From the NCBI RefSeq assembly GCF_018881505.1, contig NZ_JACVQC010000001.1, positions 727,927 to 791,926 on the forward strand: a stretch of DNA of 64,000 bases. Reading direction: 5' to 3'. The position numbers and the translations under genes are program-made. The stretch's first letter is position 1. Each line of letters opens with the position of its first letter. A model generated the notes under the pieces. The model was not told where the DNA came from. It saw nothing but the letters and a program-made list of their open reading frames with translations, and did no database searches. The stretch is from Polynucleobacter sp. UK-Mo-2m-Kol15. GTDB taxonomy: Bacteria > Pseudomonadota > Gammaproteobacteria > Burkholderiales > Burkholderiaceae. Below are positions 1 to 8,541 of the stretch, piece after piece.

Positions 1-988
1 CGAGGATGACTTCAGTATTCTCATCGCCTAGATTATTGAGTAATTGCTTGAGATATTTTTCTATGCGGATTTTCTCTAATTTTGCCGCGGCAATAACATT
101 GGGATCCAAAGATCTTGCAATCTCAAAGCGTTCTTTAATACCAGGGCCAAATTCATTCAGATGCTGTTCAGCCCATTGTCCATGCTCTTCCCAAATCTCT
201 GAGGCCTGAATAATCCGAAAGTTCTCAGCCCATTGAGACAATGCTTCAGGTGCGATTGATATATCTTCGATTACCTCTTTAGATAGCAGAGTCAAAATCT
301 CTTTTTTTAGTATTTCTGCAATAGGTTCCGGGGCTAATTGAAATGCCTCTTTTAGTAGGAAGTATTTTGGTTTTTTGTGAACAGTTGAGACCTTTTCATT
401 CAATAGAATTTCGCCTACTTGCAGAAGAACATTGGGATCTTTTGCAAACCAACCAAGCGCATCAAAGCTCTTTGCTAGACCGCGCGCATGTTTTAGTGAG
501 ATGCGACCATGTGTTGTTCTAATGCCATAAATGCCACAGAAGCTTGCTGGTGCTCGTACTGATCCACCAGTGTCGGAGCCGATTGCAAAGTCGACTAGGC
601 CGGCTGCAACTGCAGCGGCAGAGCCGCTCGAGGAACCGCCGGGAACGCGTAGCGGTGAGTGGCTATTTATAGGCGTGCCATAGTGTGCATTCATTCCGAG
701 GATGCTATAGGTTAGTTCATCAGTATGAGTTTTGCCAAGCAGATTAGCACCTGCATTTGAGAGCGTTTCAACAAAGGCCGCAGTCGATGTTGGAATCGAA
801 TGAGAGTTAAGCCATGCAGGGCTACCAAATGCTGTAGGGATCCCGGCAATATCGTATATATCTTTTATGCCATAAGACAATCCGCTTAAGGGCCCCTCGT
901 GACTAGCAGCAATACTAACTGGCGCATGTCGACAAAATGCAGCTACTGTATCTAACTCAAAAATATTTGAAGAGCCTTGTATTTTCAC
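1..988 (-). CDS. Amidase signature family hydrolase (C-terminus beyond window)
   Basis: My own minus-strand translation from a GTG at 988 gives 329 codons that run off the left edge. The amidase signature is clear: Lys42 in YGIKD, the GGSSSGSA loop at residues 117-124 and SDTGGSVR with the nucleophilic Ser143, forming the family's Lys-Ser-Ser triad. Such enzymes cleave carboxamides to acid plus ammonia in the cytoplasm (GatA/AtzF/AmiE-type fold). An in-frame TAA stands just upstream and there is no in-frame ATG before the conserved core, so GTG 988 is the best start, although no clear ribosome binding site precedes it. It is divergent from the deacetylase gene. The substrate is unknown; the neighbouring FAD hydroxylase makes an N-heterocycle-derived amide plausible, which is inference. 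Confidence 0.88.
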   Translation of the reverse strand, partial: MKIQGSSNIFELDTVAAFCRHAPVSIAASHEGPLSGLSYGIKDIYDIAGIPTAFGSPAWLNSHSIPTSTAAFVETLSNAGANLLGKTHTDELTYSILGMNAHYGTPINSHSPLRVPGGSSSGSAAAVAAGLVDFAIGSDTGGSVRAPASFCGIYGIRTTHGRISLKHARGLAKSFDALGWFAKDPNVLLQVGEILLNEKVSTVHKKPKYFLLKEAFQLAPEPIAEILKKEILTLLSKEVIEDISIAPEALSQWAENFRIIQASEIWEEHGQWAEQHLNEFGPGIKERFEIARSLDPNVIAAAKLEKIRIEKYLKQLLNNLGDENTEVIL

Positions 989-1070
989 GATTTACATTTA
1001 TAAAGTGGAGGGGTAAGATCTTAGCAATAAAGATTACTCAGATTATTAAACCATATTCAAAGATAAATAT

Positions 1071-1961
1071 ATGAATGAATTACTTAGCTCTCGTGTACCT
1101 TTTTCCGCGATCGTGGACAGGCCAAAATTAATATTGCCAGATTCTGCGCGGATGGTAGTTTGGTTGATTGTGAATATCGAACATTGGTCTATGGAAAGAC
1201 CCATGCCAAGGACTGTTCTCTCGCCACCAATGGGCCAACCTCTGCAGCCTGATTTACCAAATTGGGCTTGGCATGAATATGGAATGCGTGTTGGTTTTTG
1301 GCGTATTTTTGAAGCGCTCAATCAGCGCAATATTATTCCGACATTAGCGACCAATGGAATTGTTTGTTCATCTTATCCAAGGGTAGCTGAGGCAGGTTTA
1401 AATAAGGGATGGGAGATGATGGGCCATGGCTATATTCAAGGCCCAATGCATAAGTTACTGAATCAGCAAGAGGCCATTGAGCAGACGGTGGATGCAATTA
1501 AGCAGTTTAGTGGCAAAGCCCCTGTTGGTTGGGAAAGTCCTGGTTTGACCGAAAATGATGCGACGATTGATTGTTTATCCAAGGCTGGGATTGAGTATGT
1601 TGCTGATTGGGTTTTAGATGATCAGCCTGTGTGGATTAATGCAAAGCCAAAACCTGTGCTATCAGTTCCTTACACCGTTGAACTAAACGATATCCCAATG
1701 ATGTTGTTGCAAAGCAATCGTGGTGAAGAGATGTTCTTGCGTGGTGTTGATCAGTTTGAGCGCTTATGGTCTGAAAGTGCAACAATTCCAAGGGTAATGG
1801 CTTTGAGTATTCATCCCTATATTACTGGTGCACCACATCGCATTGGCTACTTTGAAAAATTACTAGATCATATCCAGCAAAAAGAAGGCGTTTTAATCAA
1901 GACGGGCGAATGGATTTCTGATTGGTATCGCACTCAAGTTGCGGCGCCACATTATGAATAG
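1071..1961 (+). CDS. Polysaccharide deacetylase (NodB-fold, PuuE-like) family protein
   Basis: 296 residues without a signal peptide, so cytoplasmic. The blocks NIEHW near residue 35, EYGMRVGFWRIFEAL near 70, GWEMMGHGY near 115 and GWESPGLTEN near 155 fit the NodB-homology fold of the subgroup that includes PuuE allantoinase-like and other C-N hydrolases acting on small molecules rather than polymers. The usual metal-binding Asp at the first motif appears to be Glu37, followed by His38. It stands alone on the plus strand, convergent with the FAD hydroxylase. A role in opening a cyclic amide or removing an N-acyl group would fit the adjacent amidase, but this is inference. No strong Shine-Dalgarno is visible before the ATG. 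Confidence 0.75.
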   Translation: MNELLSSRVPFSAIVDRPKLILPDSARMVVWLIVNIEHWSMERPMPRTVLSPPMGQPLQPDLPNWAWHEYGMRVGFWRIFEALNQRNIIPTLATNGIVCSSYPRVAEAGLNKGWEMMGHGYIQGPMHKLLNQQEAIEQTVDAIKQFSGKAPVGWESPGLTENDATIDCLSKAGIEYVADWVLDDQPVWINAKPKPVLSVPYTVELNDIPMMLLQSNRGEEMFLRGVDQFERLWSESATIPRVMALSIHPYITGAPHRIGYFEKLLDHIQQKEGVLIKTGEWISDWYRTQVAAPHYE

Positions 1962-1988
1962 GCATTGTGCCCAAGGAAATGTATAGCA

Positions 1989-3248
1989 TCAGTTTTTAAC
2001 GCTAGTATTAGCAAATCCGTCTGGTACTGCTTTTCCTGTAGCTAGCAATCCACTAATATCGACAGCCGTTTCTGCCATTACGGTATTTGCATTTCTTTTC
2101 ACATGATCATGCTCAAGAGAATTTTTTTGGCCTTGAGATTGCATGTAGAGCCCTAGATATTGAGCTCTTGCCACAACATCTTGACCGATCTTAAGGCGCT
2201 CATTGCTATAGGCTTGAAGGGCCACTGGGGTGGCGCCTAGATTTTTGATCTGTTTCGCAATCGCAATAGCTTCATCTCCGGCCTTCGTTACTCCCATTCC
2301 GACATGAGGACGCCCTACAAAGGCTGCGTCTCCCATTAATGCAATTCTGCCAAAGACGACTTGTTCAGATCGAAGATCATAGATAGGCTGCAGAAATGGG
2401 GCAGAAGTTTTTTCCAGAATTTCAGAAAATTGTGGCGCTAAATGAGTTTTAGCTATTTGACGAATATCCTCAATATTTTTCTTGGAGACTTTTAGTGGAG
2501 GGATGCCGGTTGGATAAAAAACGCCTTCATCATCCGTCAGAAGTTTAATCAGTTCATCTGATTCGGTAGCTCCTCGATACCAGACAAAGTTATACCCCCG
2601 CATTCCGGGTCTTAAGTCATTGTTTTGGCCTGCCACTGGATAGCCCAGCATTTGCTCGCCTTTTGGTAGACAAAATCCGAAATAATCAAACAAAGTATCT
2701 AAGGTTAATTTTGAGAGGCGATTTTCATCGCAGACCCCGCGCCATGCGATATAACCAGCGTATTTTGGTTTAATCTCGGGCGCTAATTGGGCTCGAATTG
2801 TTGAGCGAATGCCATCCGAAGCAATTAACAGATCTGCAGTAAATTTACTACCATCCGCACAGCTTACATATACTTGGTCACTATCTTGATTCACAAAATG
2901 AACATTTTTTCCTTGTAGATAGCGATCCTCTGGAAAGTTTGTTTTAAGGAGTTGATACAGCCGACTCCATGAGGTGAGTATTTGCGGAAGATCCATGTCG
3001 GCGAGACACTGGCCATCATGACCAAGTGTTACTCGCTTTTTTACTAACACTCCAAGCGAGTCATCGACTTGAATACCTGCTTCGCAAAGCGCATCAGCAA
3101 GGGCGCTATGAGTGACAATTCCTGCGCCACGTCCATTAAGTAGGCCAGTAGCTTTCTCTAGTAGGATTACGTCATGCCCTTGTTTAAGCAACATATTTGC
3201 TGCAAATAGTCCACCAAGAGAGCCGCCAACGACGATGATTTTTGCCAT
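1989..3248 (-). CDS. FAD-dependent aromatic-ring monooxygenase (DHPH/UbiH-like)
   Basis: 419 residues. An N-terminal Rossmann motif GGSLGG at residues 8-13 binds FAD, followed by the acidic end of strand 2 (LLEKA). The second FAD motif, MGDAAFVGRPHVGMG, lies around residue 305. The GD..xxRPHxGxG version recalls 2,6-dihydroxypyridine 3-hydroxylase and related flavin hydroxylases, which use NAD(P)H and O2 to hydroxylate an activated ring. The gene begins 6 nt after the stop of the VOC gene, so the two are probably co-transcribed; a VOC protein beside a flavin hydroxylase suggests hydroxylation followed by ring cleavage or an isomerisation. The family is secure, the substrate (hydroxypyridine or phenol type) is inferred. 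Confidence 0.85.
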   Translation of the reverse strand: MAKIIVVGGSLGGLFAANMLLKQGHDVILLEKATGLLNGRGAGIVTHSALADALCEAGIQVDDSLGVLVKKRVTLGHDGQCLADMDLPQILTSWSRLYQLLKTNFPEDRYLQGKNVHFVNQDSDQVYVSCADGSKFTADLLIASDGIRSTIRAQLAPEIKPKYAGYIAWRGVCDENRLSKLTLDTLFDYFGFCLPKGEQMLGYPVAGQNNDLRPGMRGYNFVWYRGATESDELIKLLTDDEGVFYPTGIPPLKVSKKNIEDIRQIAKTHLAPQFSEILEKTSAPFLQPIYDLRSEQVVFGRIALMGDAAFVGRPHVGMGVTKAGDEAIAIAKQIKNLGATPVALQAYSNERLKIGQDVVARAQYLGLYMQSQGQKNSLEHDHVKRNANTVMAETAVDISGLLATGKAVPDGFANTSVKN

Positions 3249-3254
3249 TATTAA

Positions 3255-3719
3255 TCAGAGCGCCTTAAATTTTTCATCTAGAGCTAGCTTTTCATGAGCA
3301 GGGTAGTTCAGCTCAATGACTATTCCATTGGGGTCTTCAAGAAAAATTTGATGCAACTGAATTACCGGCACAGTTCTCTCTTGGTAGTGAAGGCCCAGCA
3401 CTTTTAATTGCTTTAATTTTTCCTCTAATCCTGTTGCAAAAAAAGCAATATGATCAACAGCACCAGAGCCCTTTAGAGTCGAGGGATCACGATCGCCTAA
3501 ATATTGCTGCAATCCTTTGGGGTTAGTCTTATCGATGGCAATTAAATGTAGTACTGAATTTGACCAATCGTCATGCGAACCGTTATATAGCCAGACACCT
3601 GGAAAGGGGAAGTCTGGTCTTGGACCCATCGTGAGACCTAATAATTGAGTAAAAAATGTTGTTGTTTTTTCAAGCTCTAAAGTTCGAATCGAGAAGTGAT
3701 TTAAGCTAAGTTTATTCAT
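3255..3719 (-). CDS. VOC (glyoxalase/extradiol dioxygenase-like) family protein
   Basis: 154 residues forming one vicinal-oxygen-chelate module: beta-alpha-beta-beta-beta repeats starting at LNHFSIRT (residue 6) and DHIAFFA (about residue 90). Possible metal ligands are His8, His91 and the Glu of NGIVIELNYP near the C-terminus. Family members bind a divalent metal and act as lyases, isomerases or ring-cleavage enzymes, often as homodimers. It is the upstream partner of the FAD hydroxylase (6-nt gap) on the minus strand and follows a 238-bp spacer holding a strong hairpin. Glyoxalase-like annotation is secure; the reaction is not identifiable from sequence. Confidence 0.8.
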   Translation of the reverse strand: MNKLSLNHFSIRTLELEKTTTFFTQLLGLTMGPRPDFPFPGVWLYNGSHDDWSNSVLHLIAIDKTNPKGLQQYLGDRDPSTLKGSGAVDHIAFFATGLEEKLKQLKVLGLHYQERTVPVIQLHQIFLEDPNGIVIELNYPAHEKLALDEKFKAL

Positions 3720-3909
3720 GATGACTCTGTATTGAAGGTAAACAACATTTTTTAAATTAAGGAAGCTACAGTGTTTTTTGCTAGACCTAAGTTTAATTTA
3801 ACAGAAAATCAACAGTGTGCATCATCAATCTAGCCGATACATAATGAGGCATCGATGCTTAGGCTATGCTGTATTTCAGTCTTATTGCCTATCGTGGAGA
3901 TGAGTCGAA

Positions 3910-3938
3910 CTAAACCGGACAACATGCGTCCGATTTAG
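3910..3938 (-). terminator. Hairpin after the dehydrogenase gene, possible terminator
   Basis: Inverted repeat with 11-bp arms (CTAAACCGGAC and GTCCGATTTAG) and a 7-nt loop. Read on the minus strand the single mismatch becomes a G-U pair, giving a full 11-bp stem 20 nt after the stop codon at 3958. The tail is only weakly U-rich (TTTAGTT), so it may be an attenuator or mRNA-stability hairpin instead of a classical terminator. Confidence 0.5.
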
Positions 3939-3957
3939 TATTTATCACCAAGTCGAT

Positions 3958-4887
3958 TTATTTGAGTGCGCTCATTCTGCGTAGGACATCATAAACAGCT
4001 GCTGTATCATTTTCTGCATGACCTGCACCCATGGCTGCGTTGTAAATAGCTTGAGACGCGGCAAATAGGGGTGCTGGTGTATTGGTTTGTGCAAGGGCTG
4101 CAGTAATCAGTTTCATATCCTTTTGCCAGATTGAAACTTTCATCGTAGCTTCATCCCAGTTTTCCTTCACCATCACAGGGCCGCGCACGCTAAACATGCG
4201 GGAGCCGCCGGCACCATCTGCCAATACTTTAACTGTGGTTTCGGGATCAATACCCCAATTTTTCCCTAGCAAAATTGCTTCTGCAGTGGAGACGTTATGA
4301 ATTGCTACCAATAAATTAGCCATGAGCTTTAGCTTCATGCCATTTCCAAAACTGCCTACATAGTAATTTGCTTTTGCAAATCCAGAAAAGACATGCTCCA
4401 TTTTTTTGACCGCTGCAGCTTGGCCACTGGAGTAAATGGAGAGATCTTTTGTTTTAGCTTGGGCGCCGGTTCCCGAGAGAGGGCAATCCAGAAGAGTAAT
4501 CCCCTTTGCATCTAAAATTTTCTTTGCAGCTGCTTTATCATCCAAATCAAGCGTACTTGCCTCGGCAATAACAAGCCCTTTTTTCCCGCTCGCTGCAATT
4601 GCTTTAGCGCTATCGATGAGTGCATTGGCGCTCGGAAGGGATGAGATGATAAATTTTGCCTGCTTACCTAACTCACCTGCAGATTTGACGACTCTACCGC
4701 CAGCTTTGGTTAATCTTTTTTGACAGGTAGGGTTTGGGTCAAATCCAATAACATCAAATCCGGCCTTTAAAAGGTTCCCTGAAATAGCTGATCCCATGAT
4801 CCCCAGGCCTAGCACCCCAACAGTTTCGAGTGCTGGTGATGAATTTTTAGGGGTAGATTTTTTAGTAACTTTTTTTATTGTGGTCAT
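3958..4887 (-). CDS. NAD(P)-dependent beta-hydroxyacid dehydrogenase (3-hydroxyisobutyrate dehydrogenase family)
   Basis: 309 residues. After a lysine/serine-rich N-terminal tail of about 20 residues comes the dinucleotide fold GVLGLGIMGSAIS (about 24-36). The substrate loop DCPLSGTGAQA (about 135) and the catalytic-lysine helix GNGMKLKLMAN (about 183-193) are the family hallmarks. Such enzymes oxidise a beta-hydroxy acid (3-hydroxyisobutyrate, tartronate semialdehyde, 2-hydroxymethylglutarate) to its semialdehyde or the reverse, in the cytoplasm. It is divergent from a second family member at 5082. The basic N-terminal tail is unusual and may be a linker or mis-chosen start, though no other ATG lies between it and the NAD fold. 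Confidence 0.85.
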   Translation of the reverse strand: MTTIKKVTKKSTPKNSSPALETVGVLGLGIMGSAISGNLLKAGFDVIGFDPNPTCQKRLTKAGGRVVKSAGELGKQAKFIISSLPSANALIDSAKAIAASGKKGLVIAEASTLDLDDKAAAKKILDAKGITLLDCPLSGTGAQAKTKDLSIYSSGQAAAVKKMEHVFSGFAKANYYVGSFGNGMKLKLMANLLVAIHNVSTAEAILLGKNWGIDPETTVKVLADGAGGSRMFSVRGPVMVKENWDEATMKVSIWQKDMKLITAALAQTNTPAPLFAASQAIYNAAMGAGHAENDTAAVYDVLRRMSALK

Positions 4888-5081
4888 GGTTGTCTCTTAT
4901 GGGTGAAAATCAATAATTAGATGCAGTTAAGTTGAATTTAGTTAGAGCATGAATGACTATTTTTATTATCAATTCAGCTTTTATAGTATTTAATCATAAA
5001 TTGTTATAGTAAACATTTATTGAAATGCACTTGAGTGGGGCGACTGTTTGCACCCTGAATAATAAAAAACTTGGAGATATG

Positions 5082-5969
5082 ATGAAGATAGGTCTAGTTG
5101 GGACTGGAAGACTTGGTGGAGGGATAGTTGAGCGCCTCCTAAGCGTAGGTCATGAGGTTTTTATTTGGAACCGCTCGCCAGAGAAAGCGCATCACCTAGT
5201 TGAGTTGGGCGCAATCTTAATGGCCTCGCCTGCCAAAGTAGTGGATGCATCTGAAATTATCTTATCTGTATTAACCGATGCCGATGCAATTGATGCTACT
5301 TACTCTGGTCCCAATGGAATCTTGTCGGTAAATTTGAAGGATAAGGTTTGCATTGAGATGAGTACAGTGCGACCTGAAACACAAATTGCTTTGGCTGCCA
5401 AGGTAATTGCTGCTGGGGGTGGGTTTGTGGAGTGTCCGGTTAGCGGTACGGTAATGCCTGCAAAAGAGGGGACTTTATTTGGCCTTGTTGGTGGAGACGC
5501 CCTCTCGGTAGAGAAGGTAATGCCACTGTTGCAACAAATGTGTCGTCGCATAGAGCATGTGGGTGCAGTTGGTTCTGGATCCAGCTTGAAGTTAGCGATT
5601 AATCTACCTTTACTAGTTTACTGGGAGGCACTCGCGGAGGCGATTGCACTGACGCAGCCAATTGGTTTAGATCCAGAGCGTCTGTTAGATATATTGGCTG
5701 ATACTTCTGGAGCCCCTAACGCGTTAAAGGCACGCGGTCCAAAAATTGCTGCAGCCCTCAAGAGTGGGAAGCCCGGAGCTACTTTTTTCAACATTGATTC
5801 AGTACGTAAAGATTTGCGGACTATGGTTGAAGAGGGCAAAAGCCTAGGCTACACATTGCCGGTAACTCAGGCTGCATTAGCTTCATACGATAGATCCTCA
5901 GAGGCGGGTTATGGTGCCTGCGATGGATCTGAGTTAGTCACTTCTTGGCTGGCAATAGCAAAAAAATGA
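5082..5969 (+). CDS. NAD(P)-dependent beta-hydroxyacid dehydrogenase, second copy
   Basis: About 295 residues; a paralogue of the divergent gene at 3958. KIGLVGTGRLGGG at the very N-terminus is the NAD(P) site, ECPVSGTVMPAKEG the substrate loop, and GSGSSLKLAINL carries the catalytic lysine. Two ATGs stand in tandem (5079, 5082). The ribosome site TTGGAG at 5071-5076 is 5 nt from 5082 but only 2 nt from 5079, so 5082 is chosen; an upstream in-frame extension to 5025 has no support. A 145-bp gap separates it from the following Bug receptor gene, so the two may be separately transcribed. The substrate is unknown. Confidence 0.85.
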   Translation: MKIGLVGTGRLGGGIVERLLSVGHEVFIWNRSPEKAHHLVELGAILMASPAKVVDASEIILSVLTDADAIDATYSGPNGILSVNLKDKVCIEMSTVRPETQIALAAKVIAAGGGFVECPVSGTVMPAKEGTLFGLVGGDALSVEKVMPLLQQMCRRIEHVGAVGSGSSLKLAINLPLLVYWEALAEAIALTQPIGLDPERLLDILADTSGAPNALKARGPKIAAALKSGKPGATFFNIDSVRKDLRTMVEEGKSLGYTLPVTQAALASYDRSSEAGYGACDGSELVTSWLAIAKK

Positions 5970-6114
5970 TGTCATTGCTTTGTTGATAGGTTGTTATTTA
6001 ACTAGGAATGATGGTTTTTTGCTTACCGCATCGCAACATTTTTTATTGTAATTTTTATGCATAATGAGATTTAGCGTCCTCAATTAGAAGGGCGAAATAA
6101 CTGGAGGCAAATCT

Positions 6115-7104
6115 ATGATTAACAGATGTCGATCGCATTTAGCAAAGCTATCTTTAGTTGTTCTTACTAGCTTGTGCGCATTTACTACTTCGAATGTTTT
6201 GGCGCAAGCATTTCCTAATAAGCCGGTGCGCTTAATCGTGACTTACCCTCCGGGAGGTAGCTCAGACTTAATGGGCCGCCTAATGGCGAAGAAGCTCAGT
6301 GAGCTTTGGGGGCAGCCAGTGATTGTCGAAAATAAGGGCGGTGCTGCTGGATCTATTGGTATGGATTTTGCTGCACGACAAGCTCCAGATGGCTATTCAT
6401 TTGTTTTGGGCAACTTTGGTCCTGCTTTAGTTAATCCCCTGATGAGTAAGGTGAGCTACAACATGGAAAAGGATTTCATTCCGATTTCCTTAACAGCCTC
6501 AGGCCCCAATGTTTTAGTTGTGCCAGCAAATTCGCCATACAAGAGCTTGCAAGAGTTATTAGATGCGGCTAAAGCAAAACCGAATGCTTTGAATTTCGGC
6601 ACTAGTGGTCCAGGAAGTATGTCGCATATTGCTACTGAGATGATCATGCGTCAGTCTGGTGTTCAAATGACTAATGTCCCTTATAAAGGTGGTGGCTTGG
6701 CCTTAGTTGATTTAATGGCAGGACAGATTGATTTTATTGTTTCGGATGCCTTGCCTGCTGCCGAGCATATTAAGTCAGGAAAGCTACGCCCGCTGGCGAT
6801 TACCAGTGGATCAAGGACTCCCCTGGTTCCTGGTGTTCCTACTTTCTCTGAAGGTGGCTTACCAGGCTTTGTTGCCCTCACTTGGTGGGGTGTCTTTTTG
6901 CCAGCCGCGACTCCTAAAGATATTCAGGATAAGTACTACACCTCTTTGGTAAAAGTGATGGGGGATCCTGAAATCAAAGAGCGATTTGCTGCAATGGGAG
7001 TACAGGCGCAAGCAACTACTCCTGAGGAGTTTAAGGCTTACCTAGCAGCAGAAAATGCGCGTTATTCCAAACTTATTGTAGAGAACAAAATTAAGGCAGA
7101 CTAA
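6115..7104 (+). CDS. Bug/TctC-type periplasmic tricarboxylate-like receptor
   Basis: 329 residues. A Sec signal peptide ends near residue 31 (VLA-QAF), then the family blocks TYPPGGSSDLMGR, VENKGGAAGSIG, APDGYS and NVPYKGGG. Bug proteins are high-affinity periplasmic binding proteins of the tripartite tricarboxylate transporter (TTT) group that bind carboxylates or neutral metabolites. A ribosome site GGAGG at 6103-6107 lies 7 nt before the ATG. No TctA or TctB membrane gene is nearby. It follows the dehydrogenase gene and is convergent with the ACMSD-like gene, so the ligand may be a substrate of these enzymes (inference). Confidence 0.93.
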   Translation: MINRCRSHLAKLSLVVLTSLCAFTTSNVLAQAFPNKPVRLIVTYPPGGSSDLMGRLMAKKLSELWGQPVIVENKGGAAGSIGMDFAARQAPDGYSFVLGNFGPALVNPLMSKVSYNMEKDFIPISLTASGPNVLVVPANSPYKSLQELLDAAKAKPNALNFGTSGPGSMSHIATEMIMRQSGVQMTNVPYKGGGLALVDLMAGQIDFIVSDALPAAEHIKSGKLRPLAITSGSRTPLVPGVPTFSEGGLPGFVALTWWGVFLPAATPKDIQDKYYTSLVKVMGDPEIKERFAAMGVQAQATTPEEFKAYLAAENARYSKLIVENKIKAD

Positions 7105-7126
7105 TTTTCTAGAATGCCTTAATAAG

Positions 7127-8362
7127 TTAAGCTTTAATTTTTAGAAGCTTCATTGCATTTAACCCTTGGATTTTTTGACGATCATCTTTTGTTAGTTTTT
7201 TGACTGAGTTAATTAATCCAAGGGGGTCTACTTCTCCCATATCGTATGGATAATCTGTACCCAGCAGAACATGATCGGCACCATAGACATCAATTAGATG
7301 TCTGAGCATGGTGGGATCAAATGTAATCGTGTCAAAGTAAATTTTCTTTAGGTAATTTGACGGCTTCGATTTGATGACGGTACGGCAGTCTGGTCGTGCG
7401 CGCCAAGCATGATCCATGCGGGCCCAGTAGTGGGCTAGATATCCACCACCATGTGCTGCAATAAATTTAATTTTTGGGTTCTTGGCAATGACGCCATCAA
7501 AAATGAGATGGCTTACCGCTAGCGTTGTATCCAAAGGATTGCCAATAACATTATTAAAGTAATGATTTACAAGGCGATCTGCCTGAGTAGTGCCTAAGGG
7601 GTGCATAAAAATCACAACCCCAAGTTCATTTGCCTTAGCAAAGAATTTATCGAGCTTTAAGCGTGGATCTGTCAGGTCCATTCCATTTACATTGGTATTA
7701 ATCTCTACGCCACGTAGGCCTAATTTTTTGACCGCATACTCTAATTCACGTACAGCCAGCTCGGCATTTTGCAGTGGAACGGATCCGAGGCCGACAAACC
7801 GATCTGGATGATCGGCCACAATCTTGGCTATACCTTCGTTCACTTCTCGAGCAATACTGGCACCTAAATCTGGTTCTGTGAAGTAAAAATATTGGAACGG
7901 GGCAGGGCATACTGCCTGAATATCAACACCCATTTTGTCCATATCGCGGATGCGCTCGGTAATGCCGGTGAGCTTAGACGCTCTATCAGCCATTTGCTTT
8001 ACGTTAGTTTGTCGCGTTAAGTCGTTAGCAAAAATAATGGACGTATCGTATTTTCCTGCCTCTAAGTACTCAGTTTTTTTGGCAACCTCAGGATTGAGGT
8101 AGTGACAGTGAATATCAACAACTTTTAATTTACCTTTTCGGTCCTTGCTGAGGACTCGAGTCTTCTCGCTAGGCTTTGAAGCTTTTTTTGCAGCAGCAGA
8201 GCCCTCTTTTTTTAATATTTTGCTTGCTCGAGATTTAGAATCTCTTTGCAATGCAGCAATAGTCCTATCTGCCAAGTTTTCTTGTGCAGTTGCACTGTGG
8301 AAATTATCTGCTGAGTGTTGGTGGGCTGGATCGCTACAAGATGGGCTGCAGGTAAAAAACAT
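7127..8362 (-). CDS. ACMSD-like amidohydrolase with Cys/His-rich N-terminal extension
   Basis: 411 residues. The amidohydrolase barrel starts at residue 82 with VDIHCHY (His85, His87 as metal ligands), followed by MHPLG (about 257), AAHGGGYLAHY (about 305) and LLGTDYPYD (about 367, the metal-binding Asp). This is the aminocarboxymuconate-semialdehyde decarboxylase/gamma-resorcylate decarboxylase branch (PF04909), Zn- or Mn-dependent. Unusual is an 80-residue leader with Cys5, Cys9, His14 and His16 and a Lys/Ser-rich linker. The start is well supported by AAGGGGAAG just upstream of the ATG and by absence of another Met before the barrel. Expected reaction: non-oxidative decarboxylation or hydrolysis of a ring-derived acid. 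Confidence 0.85.
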   Translation of the reverse strand: MFFTCSPSCSDPAHQHSADNFHSATAQENLADRTIAALQRDSKSRASKILKKEGSAAAKKASKPSEKTRVLSKDRKGKLKVVDIHCHYLNPEVAKKTEYLEAGKYDTSIIFANDLTRQTNVKQMADRASKLTGITERIRDMDKMGVDIQAVCPAPFQYFYFTEPDLGASIAREVNEGIAKIVADHPDRFVGLGSVPLQNAELAVRELEYAVKKLGLRGVEINTNVNGMDLTDPRLKLDKFFAKANELGVVIFMHPLGTTQADRLVNHYFNNVIGNPLDTTLAVSHLIFDGVIAKNPKIKFIAAHGGGYLAHYWARMDHAWRARPDCRTVIKSKPSNYLKKIYFDTITFDPTMLRHLIDVYGADHVLLGTDYPYDMGEVDPLGLINSVKKLTKDDRQKIQGLNAMKLLKIKA

Positions 8363-8541
8363 AACTTCCCCTTACATAAGAATAAATATTAATTGTAATT
8401 AGTCGCTGCGACCCTGATGAATGGGTTCTTATTATCAGCATTATGGAGCATATTCTTAATAAATTGCTACTCAATTTTTTCAGTGCAATTCTTTTGATGG
8501 GTAGTCAATCGCAATTCAATTAAGCTTTATGATTACTCAAA

